From: Pseudomonas sp. RIT-562
GTDB lineage: Bacteria; Pseudomonadota; Gammaproteobacteria; Pseudomonadales; Pseudomonadaceae
Assembly: GCF_026241895.1 (NCBI RefSeq)
Contig: NZ_JAPJIV010000007.1
Coordinates: 124,001-188,000 of the forward strand
Reading direction: 5' to 3'
Length of the DNA: 64,000 nt
Part shown: positions 1 to 8,899 of the stretch, piece after piece
How the letters are laid out: every line of letters begins with the position of its first letter
Position numbering within the stretch: position 1 is the first letter of the stretch
Notes under the pieces: generated by a model
Database searches by the model: none
What the model was told of the DNA's origin: nothing
What the model saw: the letters and a program-made list of their open reading frames with translations, nothing else
Made by a program: the position numbers and the translations under genes

Positions 1-1
1 C

Positions 2-667
2 TACATACGCGCCGCCGAGAAGAACAACGATGCCGGTTTTGGCTCGTTTTTCAAGAAGGGCTGGAAGCGGTTTTACCTCAAGTGGTACGACAAACCACTG
101 CCCTCCGCCGAGGCCCTGTGCCCGCAGACTGTAGCGCTGGTGAGCAGCATCCCCAATGTCAAAGGGGCGATGTTTGCCTTGCTGCCTGGCGGTAGCCATT
201 TGAACCCGCACCGTGATCCGTTCGCTGGTTCCTTGCGTTATCACCTGGGGTTGTCGACCCCCAATTCCGATGCTTGCCGGATTTTCGTCGATGGCCAGGA
301 GTATGCGTGGCGCGATGGCGAGGACGTGATGTTCGATGAGACCTACGTGCACTGGGTCAAGAATGAGACTGAGCAGACTCGGGTGATTCTGTTCTGTGAC
401 ATTGAGCGGCCGCTGAGCAACCGTTTCATGACTCGGGTGAATCGCTGGATCAGCGGGTTGTTGGGCCGTGCCACTGCGCCGCAGAATCTTGATGATGAGC
501 GGGTGGGTGGGATCAATCAGGCGTATGCCTGGAGCAAGAATTCCAGTGACCGGTTCAGTGGGGTGATCAAGCAGTGGAAACGACGCAATCCCAAGGCTTA
601 TCGAGTGCTTAGGCCTGTGTTGGCGGTGGTTGTGTTGGGATTGTTGTCGTATTGGTTGTTCGGCTAA
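2..667 (+). CDS. lpxO: LpxO-type lipid A / aspartyl-asparaginyl beta-hydroxylase (5' end outside window)
   Basis: Fe(II)/2-oxoglutarate-dependent dioxygenase, 222 codons visible. The frame is open from base 2, so the start lies upstream of the window; the GTG at 140 is internal. The iron-binding motif is visible as HRDPFAGSLRYHLGL (HxD) with a distal histidine in ETYVHWVKNET. The C-terminus is a hydrophobic segment (VLRPVLAVVVLGLLSYWLFG), which fits an inner-membrane-anchored LpxO hydroxylating the secondary acyl chain of lipid A; this also matches the family's usual length of about 300 aa once the missing part is counted. A general aspartyl/asparaginyl beta-hydroxylase is the alternative. 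The assignment to lipid A is by family resemblance, not context. Confidence 0.8.
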   Translation, partial: YIRAAEKNNDAGFGSFFKKGWKRFYLKWYDKPLPSAEALCPQTVALVSSIPNVKGAMFALLPGGSHLNPHRDPFAGSLRYHLGLSTPNSDACRIFVDGQEYAWRDGEDVMFDETYVHWVKNETEQTRVILFCDIERPLSNRFMTRVNRWISGLLGRATAPQNLDDERVGGINQAYAWSKNSSDRFSGVIKQWKRRNPKAYRVLRPVLAVVVLGLLSYWLFG

Positions 668-707
668 CGCCCGACTGACCAGGGCATGAAGCCACATCCT
701 CCCTGAA

Positions 708-1649
708 TTATTGACCCACCCCATGCTCTGCCCGCACCGAATTCATAAACGCCTGCATCGCAGACGACTGAATCCGGTGCCTGCGGGTGATCAACCCAAA
801 CGGTGGTAGCCGCGCCTCGAACTTGATCGGCAACACCGCCAGCAGATCGCGTCCTGGATAATCTTCCACTACCGAAACGGGCGTCACGCCGAGCATGTCG
901 GTCTGCTGGATCAAAGACAGCAGGGTCATGATCGACGTGGTCTCGACGATGCTGCTGGGGATATCGACCCGTGCGTTGTGGAACACCTGGTTGATGATCG
1001 CGCGCATGGGGCTTGGGTGTTGTTGCAGCACCCAGGTCATGTTCTGCAGTTCTGCCCAGCTCAGCTTCTGCGCTTTTGCCAGGGGATTCTGCGCGCCGGC
1101 GATCACGCACAGGGCTTCTTCGCCCAGGCTGTCGAATAACAGTTCTTCGGCTCGGGCGCCTGCGGGAATCCGGCCCAGCACGATGTCCAGTTGATCTTGC
1201 AGCAAGGCCTGGACCAGCACGTCGCTGGTGTCGACTTGAATACTCATGGACAGCCGCGGGTGGCTTTGTTTCAGGGTGGCGATGGTGCGGGTCAGCAGCC
1301 CCGAGGCCAGGGCCGGGATGGCACCGACTGCAACTCGGCCAAGGTTGCCGGATTCCAGGGCGACCAGTTCTTCACGCATGCCGCTGAGTTCGGCAAATAC
1401 CATGCGCGCGTAATAGATGACCGTCTCGCCGAAGGGGGTTGAACGCATACCCCGAGGCAAGCGCTCGAACAGCTCGACGCCGAGCAGGTCTTCGGCCTCG
1501 TGGAGCATCTTGGTGGCGGCGGGTTGGGTCATGCCGATATGGTCGGCGGCGCGGCGCAGCGAGCCGAACTCCTGCAGCGCCAGCATCAGGCGCAACTGGC
1601 GCAGACGCAGGCGGCTGTGGATCAGATTGGCATCAGGAATTCGGGTCAT
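708..1649 (-). CDS. LysR-family regulator of the sugar-acid cluster
   Basis: LysR-type transcriptional regulator, 313 aa. N-terminal winged helix-turn-helix (about residues 10-70; GSLRRAADHIGMTQPAATK) followed by a periplasmic-binding-like effector domain. I start it at the ATG giving MTRIPDANL; the frame is open 14 codons further upstream but the family normally begins here. It lies 69 bp downstream of tctA on the same strand and could be the last gene of tctCBA-lysR. The same palindrome occurs in both promoter regions of the cluster (boxes at 4964, 5093 and 6511), which makes this protein the obvious local regulator. The general look is of the GbpR group, whose Agrobacterium member sits beside GguC, a relative of the AraD1 gene here. 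The effector is presumably the sugar acid; this is inference. Confidence 0.85.
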   Translation of the reverse strand: MTRIPDANLIHSRLRLRQLRLMLALQEFGSLRRAADHIGMTQPAATKMLHEAEDLLGVELFERLPRGMRSTPFGETVIYYARMVFAELSGMREELVALESGNLGRVAVGAIPALASGLLTRTIATLKQSHPRLSMSIQVDTSDVLVQALLQDQLDIVLGRIPAGARAEELLFDSLGEEALCVIAGAQNPLAKAQKLSWAELQNMTWVLQQHPSPMRAIINQVFHNARVDIPSSIVETTSIMTLLSLIQQTDMLGVTPVSVVEDYPGRDLLAVLPIKFEARLPPFGLITRRHRIQSSAMQAFMNSVRAEHGVGQ

Positions 1650-1718
1650 GGGCCGCACTCGCAAGAAAGACTGCGGCAAGCCTGACAACAAATGTCAGGC
1701 GTTGCCAGCATTGCTGTG

Positions 1719-3248
1719 TCACAACACCGATTTTGGTTTGGCGACCGCTGGCTTGCGCAGGCCCAGCAGGGTTTGCAGCACTTTGGAAATCAGCGGCCAG
1801 AACAGCATCAGCAGCGCTGCCGTGGTCAAACCGCCGACCAGCGGGTTGGACCAGAAGATACCGATGTGGCCGTCGGAGAACAGCATCGACTGGCGGAACG
1901 CATCTTCTGCCTTGTCACCCAGCACCGCCGCCAGCACCAATGGTGCAATCGGGTAGCCGAGTTTCTTGAACAGGTAACCCAGTGCGCCGAAGCCCAGCAT
2001 CAGCACCACGTCGAAGAACGAGTTGTGCACGGAGTAGGCGCCGATGGCGCACACCATGATGATGATCGGGGCAATGATCGAGAACGGAATGCGCAGGATC
2101 GAGGCGAACAACGGCACAGTGGCCAGCACCACGATCAGGCTTACCACGTTGCCCAGGTACATGCTTGCGATCAGGCCCCAGACGAAGTCATGTTGCTCGA
2201 CGAACAAGGTTGGCCCCGGGTGCAGGCCCCAGATCATCAGGCCACCGAGCATCACTGCAGCGGTCGCCGAACCGGGGATGCCCAGCGTGAGCATCGGCAG
2301 CAGGGCGCTGGTGCCGGCCGCATGGTCGGCGGTTTCCGGGGCGATCACGCCTTCGAGCTCGCCCTTGCCAAAGTTCTCGCGATTCTTCGAAAAGCGGCGT
2401 GCCAGGCTGTAGCTCATGAACGATGCCGCCGTCGGGCCACCGGGGGTAATACCCATCCAGCAACCCACCAAAGTGCTGCGCACAATCGTCCACCAGTAAC
2501 GTGGAAGCTTGGCCCAGGTGCGCAGGATCACCATCGGCGTGATTCGCGCATGTTCGCCGCGGAACACCAAGCCTTCTTCGACGGTGCAGAGGATTTCACC
2601 AATACCGAACAGGCCGATCACCGCGACTTCGAAACTGATCCCGGTCATCAGGATGGGCTGGTCGAAGGTCAGGCGCAGGTTGCCAGAAACCGTATCCATG
2701 CCGACTGCCGCCATGGCGAAGCCGATCATCATGGCGACCACGGTTTTCAGTGGCGGGTTCTTGCTCATGCCGATGAAGGTACAGAACGCCAGCAGGTACA
2801 CCGCGAAGAACTCCGGTGAGCTGAACGACATGGCGAACTCGGCAATACGTGTCGACAGGAAAGTCAGCAGCAACACACCGGCCAATGCGCCGATCAATGC
2901 GGAGCTGAACGCCGCAGTCAGGGCTTCGGCCGCACGACCTTCTCGGGCCATCGGGTAGCCGTCGAAAGTGGTCGCCACCGATGAGGGCTCGCCGGGTATG
3001 TTGAACAGAATCGAAGTGATCGAGCCGCCAAACAAAGCGCCCCAATACATGCAAGAGAGGAGGATGATCGCCGACACCGGCGACATGGTGAACGTCAGCG
3101 GCAACAGCAGCGCCACGCCGTTGGGGGCGCCAAGGCCAGGCAACACGCCGACCAGGATGCCCAGCAGAACGCCAACCACCATCAGGCCGATGTGCCCCGG
3201 GGTAAGAATCAGGTTCATGCCTTGCAGCAGGGAATCGAATTCGCTCAT
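1719..3248 (-). CDS. tctA: Tripartite tricarboxylate transporter, large membrane subunit (TctA)
   Basis: TctA-family permease, 509 aa, about 12 hydrophobic segments. The conserved N-terminal glycine-rich stretch GVLPGLGAPNGVALLLP and the later GITPGGPTAASFMSY and GIPGSATAAVMLGG segments are typical of the family. The start is the ATG at 3248 (MSEFDSLLQG), which overlaps the tctB stop as ATGA, implying translational coupling; a longer open frame reading into tctB is discarded. With TctB and the periplasmic TctC it forms a secondary, cation-driven uptake system in the inner membrane. Context suggests the cargo is the acid sugar processed by the divergent genes and not citrate. Confidence 0.93.
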   Translation of the reverse strand: MSEFDSLLQGMNLILTPGHIGLMVVGVLLGILVGVLPGLGAPNGVALLLPLTFTMSPVSAIILLSCMYWGALFGGSITSILFNIPGEPSSVATTFDGYPMAREGRAAEALTAAFSSALIGALAGVLLLTFLSTRIAEFAMSFSSPEFFAVYLLAFCTFIGMSKNPPLKTVVAMMIGFAMAAVGMDTVSGNLRLTFDQPILMTGISFEVAVIGLFGIGEILCTVEEGLVFRGEHARITPMVILRTWAKLPRYWWTIVRSTLVGCWMGITPGGPTAASFMSYSLARRFSKNRENFGKGELEGVIAPETADHAAGTSALLPMLTLGIPGSATAAVMLGGLMIWGLHPGPTLFVEQHDFVWGLIASMYLGNVVSLIVVLATVPLFASILRIPFSIIAPIIIMVCAIGAYSVHNSFFDVVLMLGFGALGYLFKKLGYPIAPLVLAAVLGDKAEDAFRQSMLFSDGHIGIFWSNPLVGGLTTAALLMLFWPLISKVLQTLLGLRKPAVAKPKSVL

Positions 3249-3778
3249 TTGAAGTGTCTCCCGGCCAGGGCAATCCAGTCGCCCAACGGACCGGCATCCA
3301 GCGGGACCTTGAACCACAGCGCAAAAATCAGGTAGCTGGCAAGCACCGCGCCGAGGGAAATCGCCGCGATTTTCCACTTGCTGTAGGGCGTGGCGCGCGC
3401 TTTATCGCTCCACATGAACCACGCGATGAAGCAGGCCGAAGCCACGTAGATACCCACCAGCGGCATCGCCGCAACGAACAGTGCAATCGGAATGAACACC
3501 GACAGCACCTGGCGAAACGCACCGCGGCTGACGAACGCCACACTCAATGCTTGCCAGCGCACCAGTGTCAGCACACCGTTACCCAGGCTGGCGGCGCTCA
3601 ATAGCAGGCCGATGTAGAAGGGGAAGTAACCCGGCTCAGGGCCGGAATCGCCCCAGCCGATACCCTGTTCGACGCTGCCGAACATCACCACCACACCGAT
3701 CAGTGTGGTGAAGACTGTCAGGCCAAGCTCGACCCAGCGGGTGCCGACCAGCGCCGGTGAATCCGAAGAATGGGACAT
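3245..3778 (-). CDS. tctB: Tripartite tricarboxylate transporter, small membrane subunit (TctB)
   Basis: TctB-family protein, 177 aa with four hydrophobic segments, usual size for the family. It holds the conserved early GPEPGYFPFYIGLLL stretch seen after the first helix. The start is the ATG at 3778 with GGAGGTG 4 bp upstream; a TTG one codon earlier is less likely. The stop overlaps tctA by 4 bp and tctC ends 52 bp upstream, so tctC-tctB-tctA is one operon. The subunit helps assemble the transporter; its exact mechanistic role is not well defined in the family. Confidence 0.9.
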   Translation of the reverse strand: MSHSSDSPALVGTRWVELGLTVFTTLIGVVVMFGSVEQGIGWGDSGPEPGYFPFYIGLLLSAASLGNGVLTLVRWQALSVAFVSRGAFRQVLSVFIPIALFVAAMPLVGIYVASACFIAWFMWSDKARATPYSKWKIAAISLGAVLASYLIFALWFKVPLDAGPLGDWIALAGRHFK

Positions 3779-3830
3779 CAAACACCTCCAGCAGGTGACG
3801 GCCGTACTCAGTTGAACGGCCGCAGGCGAC

Positions 3831-4847
3831 TCAGTTTTTCAGCCAGCCGGCTTCCTTGAACACCGGCGTGACGCGAGCGGTGTCTTTTTCAATGTAGGCG
3901 GTCAATGGCTCGCCTTCGAGGAACGTTGGCACCAAGGCGTTCTGTTTCACGTAGGCCTTGAATTCCGGTGTCTCGGTGACCTTGCGCAGCAGTTCGACGT
4001 AGAACGCCCGTTGCTCGGCGGTGACTTCGCCGGGCATGAAGACGGTGCGCGGGAAGCGGTATTGATCGATGCCCAGGCCTTGTTCGTGGCACGTTGGAAC
4101 GTCGGCCCAGGATTTGTCGCCGGCGACTTTCTCGGTGTAGGTCATGCGCTCTTTACTGAACACGCAGAGCGGTTCGATCTGGTCGCCGCGCCATTGGCTG
4201 ATGCTTTCGCTGGGATTGTTGACGTTAGCGGCGATGTGTTTGCCGGCCAACTGGGTCGCGGCTTCACTGCCGCTCTTGAATGGGATGTACACCAGTTTGC
4301 TGTTGTTGGTCTGGTTGAGCAGCAGGGTCAGGGTCTGGTCGACATCCTTGGACTGGCTGCCACCCATGCGCATTTTCGCCGGGTCCGCCTTGGCCGCTTC
4401 ATAGAATTCCTTGGCGTCTTTCCACGGCGCGCCTTTATAGCTCCAGAGAATGAAGTCATCCTCGGCCACGGCCGCGACGGGGGTCAGTTCCTGCCATTGA
4501 TAACCGAGCTTGGAAACCAGCGGCAACAGGTAGATGTTGTTGGTGCCGATCACCAGCTTTTCCGGATCGCCCTTGTTCATCTTCAGGTCGAGAAAGGCTT
4601 CGGCACCGTTGCCGCCGCCCTTGTTGAGGACGATGGTGTTGACGTCGAGCAGCTTGTGCGTGGAGATGATCGACTGGATCAGTCGACCGAGCTGGTCAGT
4701 GCCGCCACCGGGACCACCCGCGACGACGATTTCGACGTTCTTATCGGGTTGCCAGGCTGCGTTGGCGAGGGCCGGGAGGACGCCGGCGGCGACCAGCGAG
4801 CAGCCGAGGAACAGACGGGACGTGCGACGGACGAATGCATTTCGCAT
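3831..4847 (-). CDS. tctC: Tripartite tricarboxylate transporter substrate-binding protein (TctC/Bug family)
   Basis: Periplasmic solute-binding protein, 338 aa. The N-terminus is a signal peptide (arginine-rich start, hydrophobic core, cleavage near ALANAAWQP). The mature protein begins with the family's WQPDKNVEIVVAGGPGGGTDQ segment, where the glycine-rich loop contributes to carboxylate binding. RBS GAGG sits 7 bp before the ATG. It is first in the tctCBA operon and divergent from the PdxA2 gene, sharing the 354-bp regulatory region. Bug-family proteins bind diverse carboxylates, so the ligand cannot be read from sequence; the neighbourhood argues for a pentonate or related aldonic acid. 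Confidence 0.92.
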   Translation of the reverse strand: MRNAFVRRTSRLFLGCSLVAAGVLPALANAAWQPDKNVEIVVAGGPGGGTDQLGRLIQSIISTHKLLDVNTIVLNKGGGNGAEAFLDLKMNKGDPEKLVIGTNNIYLLPLVSKLGYQWQELTPVAAVAEDDFILWSYKGAPWKDAKEFYEAAKADPAKMRMGGSQSKDVDQTLTLLLNQTNNSKLVYIPFKSGSEAATQLAGKHIAANVNNPSESISQWRGDQIEPLCVFSKERMTYTEKVAGDKSWADVPTCHEQGLGIDQYRFPRTVFMPGEVTAEQRAFYVELLRKVTETPEFKAYVKQNALVPTFLEGEPLTAYIEKDTARVTPVFKEAGWLKN

Positions 4848-4963
4848 GGAAGGGCCTCGTTTTTGTAGTTGTTATGAGTGGCTTGTCTGGGCGCTTGAGC
4901 CGCAAGCCTGGAGTGAGTGTGGGAAGGAGCAAGCCCCGCGTCTAGTCAAAACAATACATACAC

Positions 4964-4982
4964 CGATAGCCTGGGGTTATAG
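4964..4982. promoter_or_regulatory. LysR-type palindromic box 1 (upstream of tctC)
   Basis: Imperfect 19-bp palindrome CGATAGCC-TGG-GGTTATAG, matching the consensus CGATAACC-N3-GGTTATCG shared with boxes at 5093 and 6511. The core ATA-N9-TAT fits the T-N11-A pattern of LysR operators. It lies about 117 bp upstream of the tctC start. Confidence 0.6.
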
Positions 4983-5092
4983 CTCGCCGCAGCGAAAACT
5001 GCGTCAACCGCCAAGACCGTTGTGCCAGAGCCATTTGAGTGGAAAGTTGCTGACAGCGCAATATGCTTGCGTCGAGCTGAAACGAGGGTGTG

Positions 5093-5111
5093 ACATAACC
5101 CGAGGCTATCG
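5093..5111. promoter_or_regulatory. LysR-type palindromic box 2 plus half-site (upstream of pdxA2)
   Basis: Second copy of the palindrome, ACATAACC-CGA-GGCTATCG, in inverted relation to box 1 (17 of 18 bases of the two elements match as reverse complements). A half-site GGTTATCG follows at 5136-5143, 25 bp downstream. The full box plus half-site arrangement resembles the recognition/activation site pair of LysR regulators. Everything in the 4848-5201 intergenic region that I can interpret is these sites; no extra gene is seen there. Confidence 0.6.
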
Positions 5112-5201
5112 GCGTATCCCGAGTTTTGATTGGACGGTTATCGCCGGACCTTCGATAGTGGCGGCATAAGAAGACACGGCCTGAACTTTGAGGAGTGAAG
5201 C

Positions 5202-6206
5202 ATGAACAAGACATCCATCGCCATGGTCCTCGGCGACCCTGCGGGCATCGGCCCAGAACTGATTGCACGGCTGCTTGCCGAGCCTGCGGTGCGCAGCCAG
5301 GCCAACGTGATCCTGATTGCCGATGAGGCGGAGATGCGTCGCGGCATGCACATCGCCGGGGTGGAATTTCCCTACCGGCGAGTCGAGTCCCTGGAGCAAT
5401 TGTCGTTCGTCGATGACATTCCGCTGTTCTTCGACTATCGCGGCGACACCGTCGGTGAATTCGCCCGCAGTGAAGCCAGTGTCAGCGGCGGTCGCTACAG
5501 CCTCGACACCCTGGAAAAAGCTTTGCGGCTGACCGAGGCCGGCGCTACCGATGCCATTCTGTTCGGCCCGTTGAACAAGACCTCGTTGCACATGGCCGGC
5601 ATGGCTCATAACGACGAGCTGCACTGGTTCGCCGAACTCCTGGATTTCCACGGGCCGTTCTGCGAATTCAACGTGCTCGATAATCTTTGGACTTCGCGGG
5701 TCACCTCCCATGTGGCGTTGGCCGAGGTACCTGGCATGCTGACCCAGGCGCGGGTGGTGGAAGCGATTCAGCTGATCGATACCGCACTCAAGCGCAATGG
5801 CCTGGAAAAACCGCGCATTGGCGTGTGCGGGTTAAATCCGCACAACGGTGACAACGGTTCATTTGGCCGCGAGGAACTGGACATCATCGGGCCGGCGGTG
5901 CGCTCGGCCCAGGCGTTGGGAATCGCGGCGGAAGGGCCGTATCCGGGAGACACGATTTTCCTCAAGGTCCAGGGCGATGCCAGTGCCTTCGACGCAGTGG
6001 TGACGATGTATCACGACCAAGGACAAATCGCGATCAAGCTCATGGGATTCTCCCGCGGAGTGACGGTGCAGGGCGGCTTGCCGATCCCGATCACCACACC
6101 GGCCCATGGCACTGCATTTGATATCGCAGGGCAGGGCAAGGCCAACGTCGGCGCGATCCGCCAGGCCTTCGAAATCGCTTGCCGGATGGGTGCGAATACC
6201 TACTGA
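5202..6206 (+). CDS. pdxA2: PdxA2-like 4-hydroxythreonine-4-phosphate dehydrogenase family protein
   Basis: PdxA-family NAD-dependent dehydrogenase, 334 aa, full length. The three metal-binding histidines expected for the family are visible in VTSHVALAEVPG, GLNPHNGDNGSFG and MYHDQGQIAIKLMGF; the last two differ from the vitamin B6 enzyme (usually GLNPHAGE, MYHDQGLPVLK) and fit the PdxA2 branch. Known PdxA2 enzymes act on 4-phospho-D-threonate or 4-phospho-D-erythronate in acid-sugar catabolism, normally with a DUF1537 kinase, which is absent here. It is first of the plus-strand cluster, 354 bp from divergent tctC. Its exact substrate in a pathway that otherwise looks non-phosphorylative is unclear. 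The true PLP pdxA is expected elsewhere. Confidence 0.82.
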   Translation: MNKTSIAMVLGDPAGIGPELIARLLAEPAVRSQANVILIADEAEMRRGMHIAGVEFPYRRVESLEQLSFVDDIPLFFDYRGDTVGEFARSEASVSGGRYSLDTLEKALRLTEAGATDAILFGPLNKTSLHMAGMAHNDELHWFAELLDFHGPFCEFNVLDNLWTSRVTSHVALAEVPGMLTQARVVEAIQLIDTALKRNGLEKPRIGVCGLNPHNGDNGSFGREELDIIGPAVRSAQALGIAAEGPYPGDTIFLKVQGDASAFDAVVTMYHDQGQIAIKLMGFSRGVTVQGGLPIPITTPAHGTAFDIAGQGKANVGAIRQAFEIACRMGANTY

Positions 6207-6218
6207 CACTCCGCAGTA

Positions 6219-6460
6219 TCTGGAGCCTCGCTTGCCTGCGATGACGACCGCAAAATCGCCATCGCCGGCAAGCCGGGCTCCTACGGATTTGCGCCAAGCC
6301 CCAATCCCGCATACACCCCAATCCCTGTAGGAGCCTGGCTTGCCAGCGATGACGTCCTCGAAAACGCCATCGCCGCCAAGCCGGGCGCCCACGGATTTGC
6401 GCCGAACCCAATCCCGCATACACCCCAATCCCCCGTAGGAGCCTGGCTTGCCAGCGATAG
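6219..6460. repeat. REP elements with 108-bp tandem duplication
   Basis: Three REP-type units occur between pdxA2 and the dehydratase: complete palindromes at 6219-6286 and 6325-6392 and a half unit from 6434. The segment around them is duplicated in tandem with a 108-bp offset (ACGGATTTGCGCC starts at 6283 and 6391). They fill most of the 428-bp gap upstream of the operator at 6478-6529. Confidence 0.8.
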
Positions 6461-6477
6461 CGGTATTGTGGATTGGC

Positions 6478-6529
6478 CGATAACCCGACTCGGGCAATTG
6501 ACGGTCAAACCGATCACCCCAGGTTATCG
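6478..6529. promoter_or_regulatory. LysR-type box 3 plus half-site (upstream of dehydratase gene)
   Basis: Half-site CGATAACC at 6478-6485 is followed 25 bp later by the palindrome CGATCACC-CCA-GGTTATCG at 6511-6529. Sequence and spacing mirror the pdxA2 promoter (box 2 and its half-site), so the dehydratase operon probably has its own promoter controlled by the same LysR protein. Confidence 0.6.
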
Positions 6530-6634
6530 CCGGATACGCATAAGTGATTATCCGCCGTCCCTGCACGCTGGCTAAAGTCGCCCCATCGAAAGCGACTCAA
6601 CAACAAGAAGCCGGCAGCGCAAGGAACAGTACCC

Positions 6635-7810
6635 ATGAAAATCAAAGCAATCCGAACCCGAGTTTTTGAGTGGAAAGGCAAAGTCGTTCCGCCTCAAGCA
6701 CACTTCTGCACCAACGCCAGCGACATCCTGTTCGAGCGTGGCGATGCCATGGGCTCGTTCCGTTTCCACGGCTGGCTGGTGGTGGAAGTCGAGACCGACA
6801 CCGGTCTGGTCGGCATCGGTAACTGCGCCCTGGCGCCGCGCGTGGCCAAGGAAATCATCGACACTTACCTGGCGCCGATCGCCATTGGCGAAGACCCGTT
6901 CGACAACGAATACATCTGGCAGAAGATGTATCGCCAGAGCCACGCCTGGGGCCGCAAAGGCATCGGCATGGCAGCGATCTCGGCGATCGACATTGCCATC
7001 TGGGACATCATGGGCAAGGCGGTGAACAAGCCGGTGTTCAAGTTGCTCGGCGGGCGCACCAAGGAAAAGATCTGGACCTACGCGTCCAAGCTTTACGCCA
7101 ACGACAACCTCGACCTGTTCCTCGAAGAGGCCCAGGGCTACCTGAACCAGGGTTTCACCGCGCTGAAAATGCGCTTCGGCTATGGCCCGAAAGACGGTCC
7201 GGCGGGCATGCGCAAAAACATCGAGCAAGTGCGCGCGCTGCGTGAACTGGCCGGCCCTGACGTCGACATCATGCTTGAATGCTACATGGGCTGGACTCTG
7301 GAATACGCCCGCCGCATGTTGCCGAAACTGGCGGAATTCGAACCGCGCTGGCTCGAAGAACCGGTCATTGCCGACGACATCGAAGGCTACATCGAGCTGA
7401 AGAAGATGGGCATCATGCCAATTTCCGGCGGCGAGCATGAGTTCACTTCCTACGGTTTCAAAGACCTGCTCGAGCGCCGCGCCATCGACGTGATCCAGTA
7501 CGACACCAACCGCGTTGGCGGCATTACCGCTGCACGCAAGATCAACGCCATGGCCGAGGCCTGGTCGGTGCCGGTGATTCCTCACGCCGGGCAGATGCAC
7601 AACTACCACCTGACCATGTCCACCACCGCTTCGCCGATGGCCGAATTTTTCCCGGTGTTCGACGTCGAGGTCGGCAACGAACTTTTCTACTACGTGTTCA
7701 AGGGCGAGCCGCAACCGGTCAACGGTTACATCCAGCTCGACGACAACACACCGGGCCTGGGCCTGGAAATCTCCGATGAATACCTGAGCGACTTCAACAT
7801 CATCGAGTGA
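6635..7810 (+). CDS. Enolase-superfamily acid-sugar dehydratase (rhamnonate/lyxonate dehydratase-like)
   Basis: Mandelate racemase/muconate-lactonizing family, 391 aa, with the N-terminal capping domain and C-terminal barrel. The [18 protein letters not shown] segment closely parallels the KMPTHWGPHDGDAGIRK region of L-rhamnonate dehydratase. Metal-ligand acids are seen in [14 protein letters not shown] and SGGEHEF, and the catalytic histidine in [12 protein letters not shown]. It would dehydrate an aldonic acid to the 2-keto-3-deoxy acid. The following AraD1 and semialdehyde dehydrogenase genes imply a five-carbon product; the same gene set has been linked to L-lyxonate use in P. aeruginosa (from memory). 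RBS AAGGAA precedes the ATG. L-lyxonate is my best guess for substrate; rhamnonate fits the downstream enzymes less well. Confidence 0.85.
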   Translation: MKIKAIRTRVFEWKGKVVPPQAHFCTNASDILFERGDAMGSFRFHGWLVVEVETDTGLVGIGNCALAPRVAKEIIDTYLAPIAIGEDPFDNEYIWQKMYRQSHAWGRKGIGMAAISAIDIAIWDIMGKAVNKPVFKLLGGRTKEKIWTYASKLYANDNLDLFLEEAQGYLNQGFTALKMRFGYGPKDGPAGMRKNIEQVRALRELAGPDVDIMLECYMGWTLEYARRMLPKLAEFEPRWLEEPVIADDIEGYIELKKMGIMPISGGEHEFTSYGFKDLLERRAIDVIQYDTNRVGGITAARKINAMAEAWSVPVIPHAGQMHNYHLTMSTTASPMAEFFPVFDVEVGNELFYYVFKGEPQPVNGYIQLDDNTPGLGLEISDEYLSDFNIIE

Positions 7811-7861
7811 CCCTGGAGCGCCGCCACGGCGGCGCCATCCCCGACTGTCTGGAGGGCCGAT

Positions 7862-8857
7862 ATGCGCCTGATTCAATTTGAAAACACTGGCGGTGAACGC
7901 CAGGTTGGTCTCGTCGACGGCGCCCAGGTCCAGGTCCTGCGCGACACTCGCAGCACCCGTGAACTGGCACTCGCGGCCATCCGTGCCCGGCGCAGCCTGC
8001 AGGAAGAGGTTGAGCTGCGCGGCACCGAGCCTGGCCCGGACTACGCGCAACTGCTGGCGCAGGGACACGTCCTGGCGCCGTTGGACCACGAAGATCCGGC
8101 CCATTGCCTGATCAGCGGCACCGGCCTGACCCACCTGGGCAGCGCTTCGGCGCGGGACAAGATGCATCAGCAGGAGGGCGCGGTGGAAGCCGGCATGACC
8201 GACACCATGCGCATCTTCAAATGGGGGCTGGAGGGCGGCAAGCCTGCGGCGGGGCAGGTCGGCGCGCAACCGGAGTGGTTCTACAAGGGTGACGGCAGCA
8301 TCGTCGTGCGCCCTGGTGCGGATTTCCCGGTCCCACCCTTCGCCGAGGATGCCGGCGAGGAGCCTGAACTCACTGGCCTCTACGTGATCGGCGACGACGG
8401 CCTGCCGTACCGGGTCGGCTACGCCCTGGGCAACGAGTTCTCCGACCATGTGATGGAGCGGCGCAATTACCTGTACCTCGCCCACTCGAAGCTGCGTTTC
8501 TGCGCCTACGGCCCGGAGCTGCGGGTCGGCGAGTTGCCCCGGCACCTGGCCGGCACCAGTCGCATCACGCGCAATGGCGAGACGATCTGGGAAAAAGAGT
8601 TTCTCAGCGGCGAGGACAACATGTGCCACAGCCTGGCCAATCTGGAATTCCACCACTTCAAGTACGCACAGTTTTTGCGCCCTGGTGACGTTCACGTGCA
8701 TTACTTCGGCACCGCCACATTGTCGTTTGCCGACGGGATAAAAACCCAGCCGGGCGATCGTTTCCAGGTCAGCCTCGACGCGTTCGGCGCGCCCCTGGAG
8801 AACGGCATCGGCGAGAGTACCCAGCCGCTCGAGATTGGCCAGGTCCGTGCGCTTTAA
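7862..8857 (+). CDS. AraD1/FAH-family 2-keto-3-deoxy-pentonate dehydratase
   Basis: 331-aa protein of the fumarylacetoacetate-hydrolase fold, AraD1 branch (also called GguC). Features include SGTGLTHLGSASARDKMH, the acidic metal-site region GNEFSDHVMERRNYLYLAHSK and the C-terminal VHYFGTATLSF. Members are taken to convert 2-keto-3-deoxy-arabonate or -lyxonate to alpha-ketoglutarate semialdehyde with loss of water. RBS GGAGGGCC is 51 bp downstream of the dehydratase stop and the next gene follows after 42 bp, so the three genes form one operon. Function rests on family plus the perfectly matching neighbours. Confidence 0.85.
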   Translation: MRLIQFENTGGERQVGLVDGAQVQVLRDTRSTRELALAAIRARRSLQEEVELRGTEPGPDYAQLLAQGHVLAPLDHEDPAHCLISGTGLTHLGSASARDKMHQQEGAVEAGMTDTMRIFKWGLEGGKPAAGQVGAQPEWFYKGDGSIVVRPGADFPVPPFAEDAGEEPELTGLYVIGDDGLPYRVGYALGNEFSDHVMERRNYLYLAHSKLRFCAYGPELRVGELPRHLAGTSRITRNGETIWEKEFLSGEDNMCHSLANLEFHHFKYAQFLRPGDVHVHYFGTATLSFADGIKTQPGDRFQVSLDAFGAPLENGIGESTQPLEIGQVRAL

Positions 8858-8899
8858 GCCTTCAATCCCCGGCGCTGTCGGCCGGCCAAGGAAACTCTG

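Noticed and set aside
5202..6206. Vitamin B6 synthesis PdxA
   Set aside because: The metal-site motifs differ from the PLP enzyme and all neighbours are catabolic, so PdxA2 fits better.
6572..8701. 709-codon minus-strand frame opposite the dehydratase and AraD1 genes
   Set aside because: Shadow of two well-supported genes; high-GC codon-position bias explains its length.
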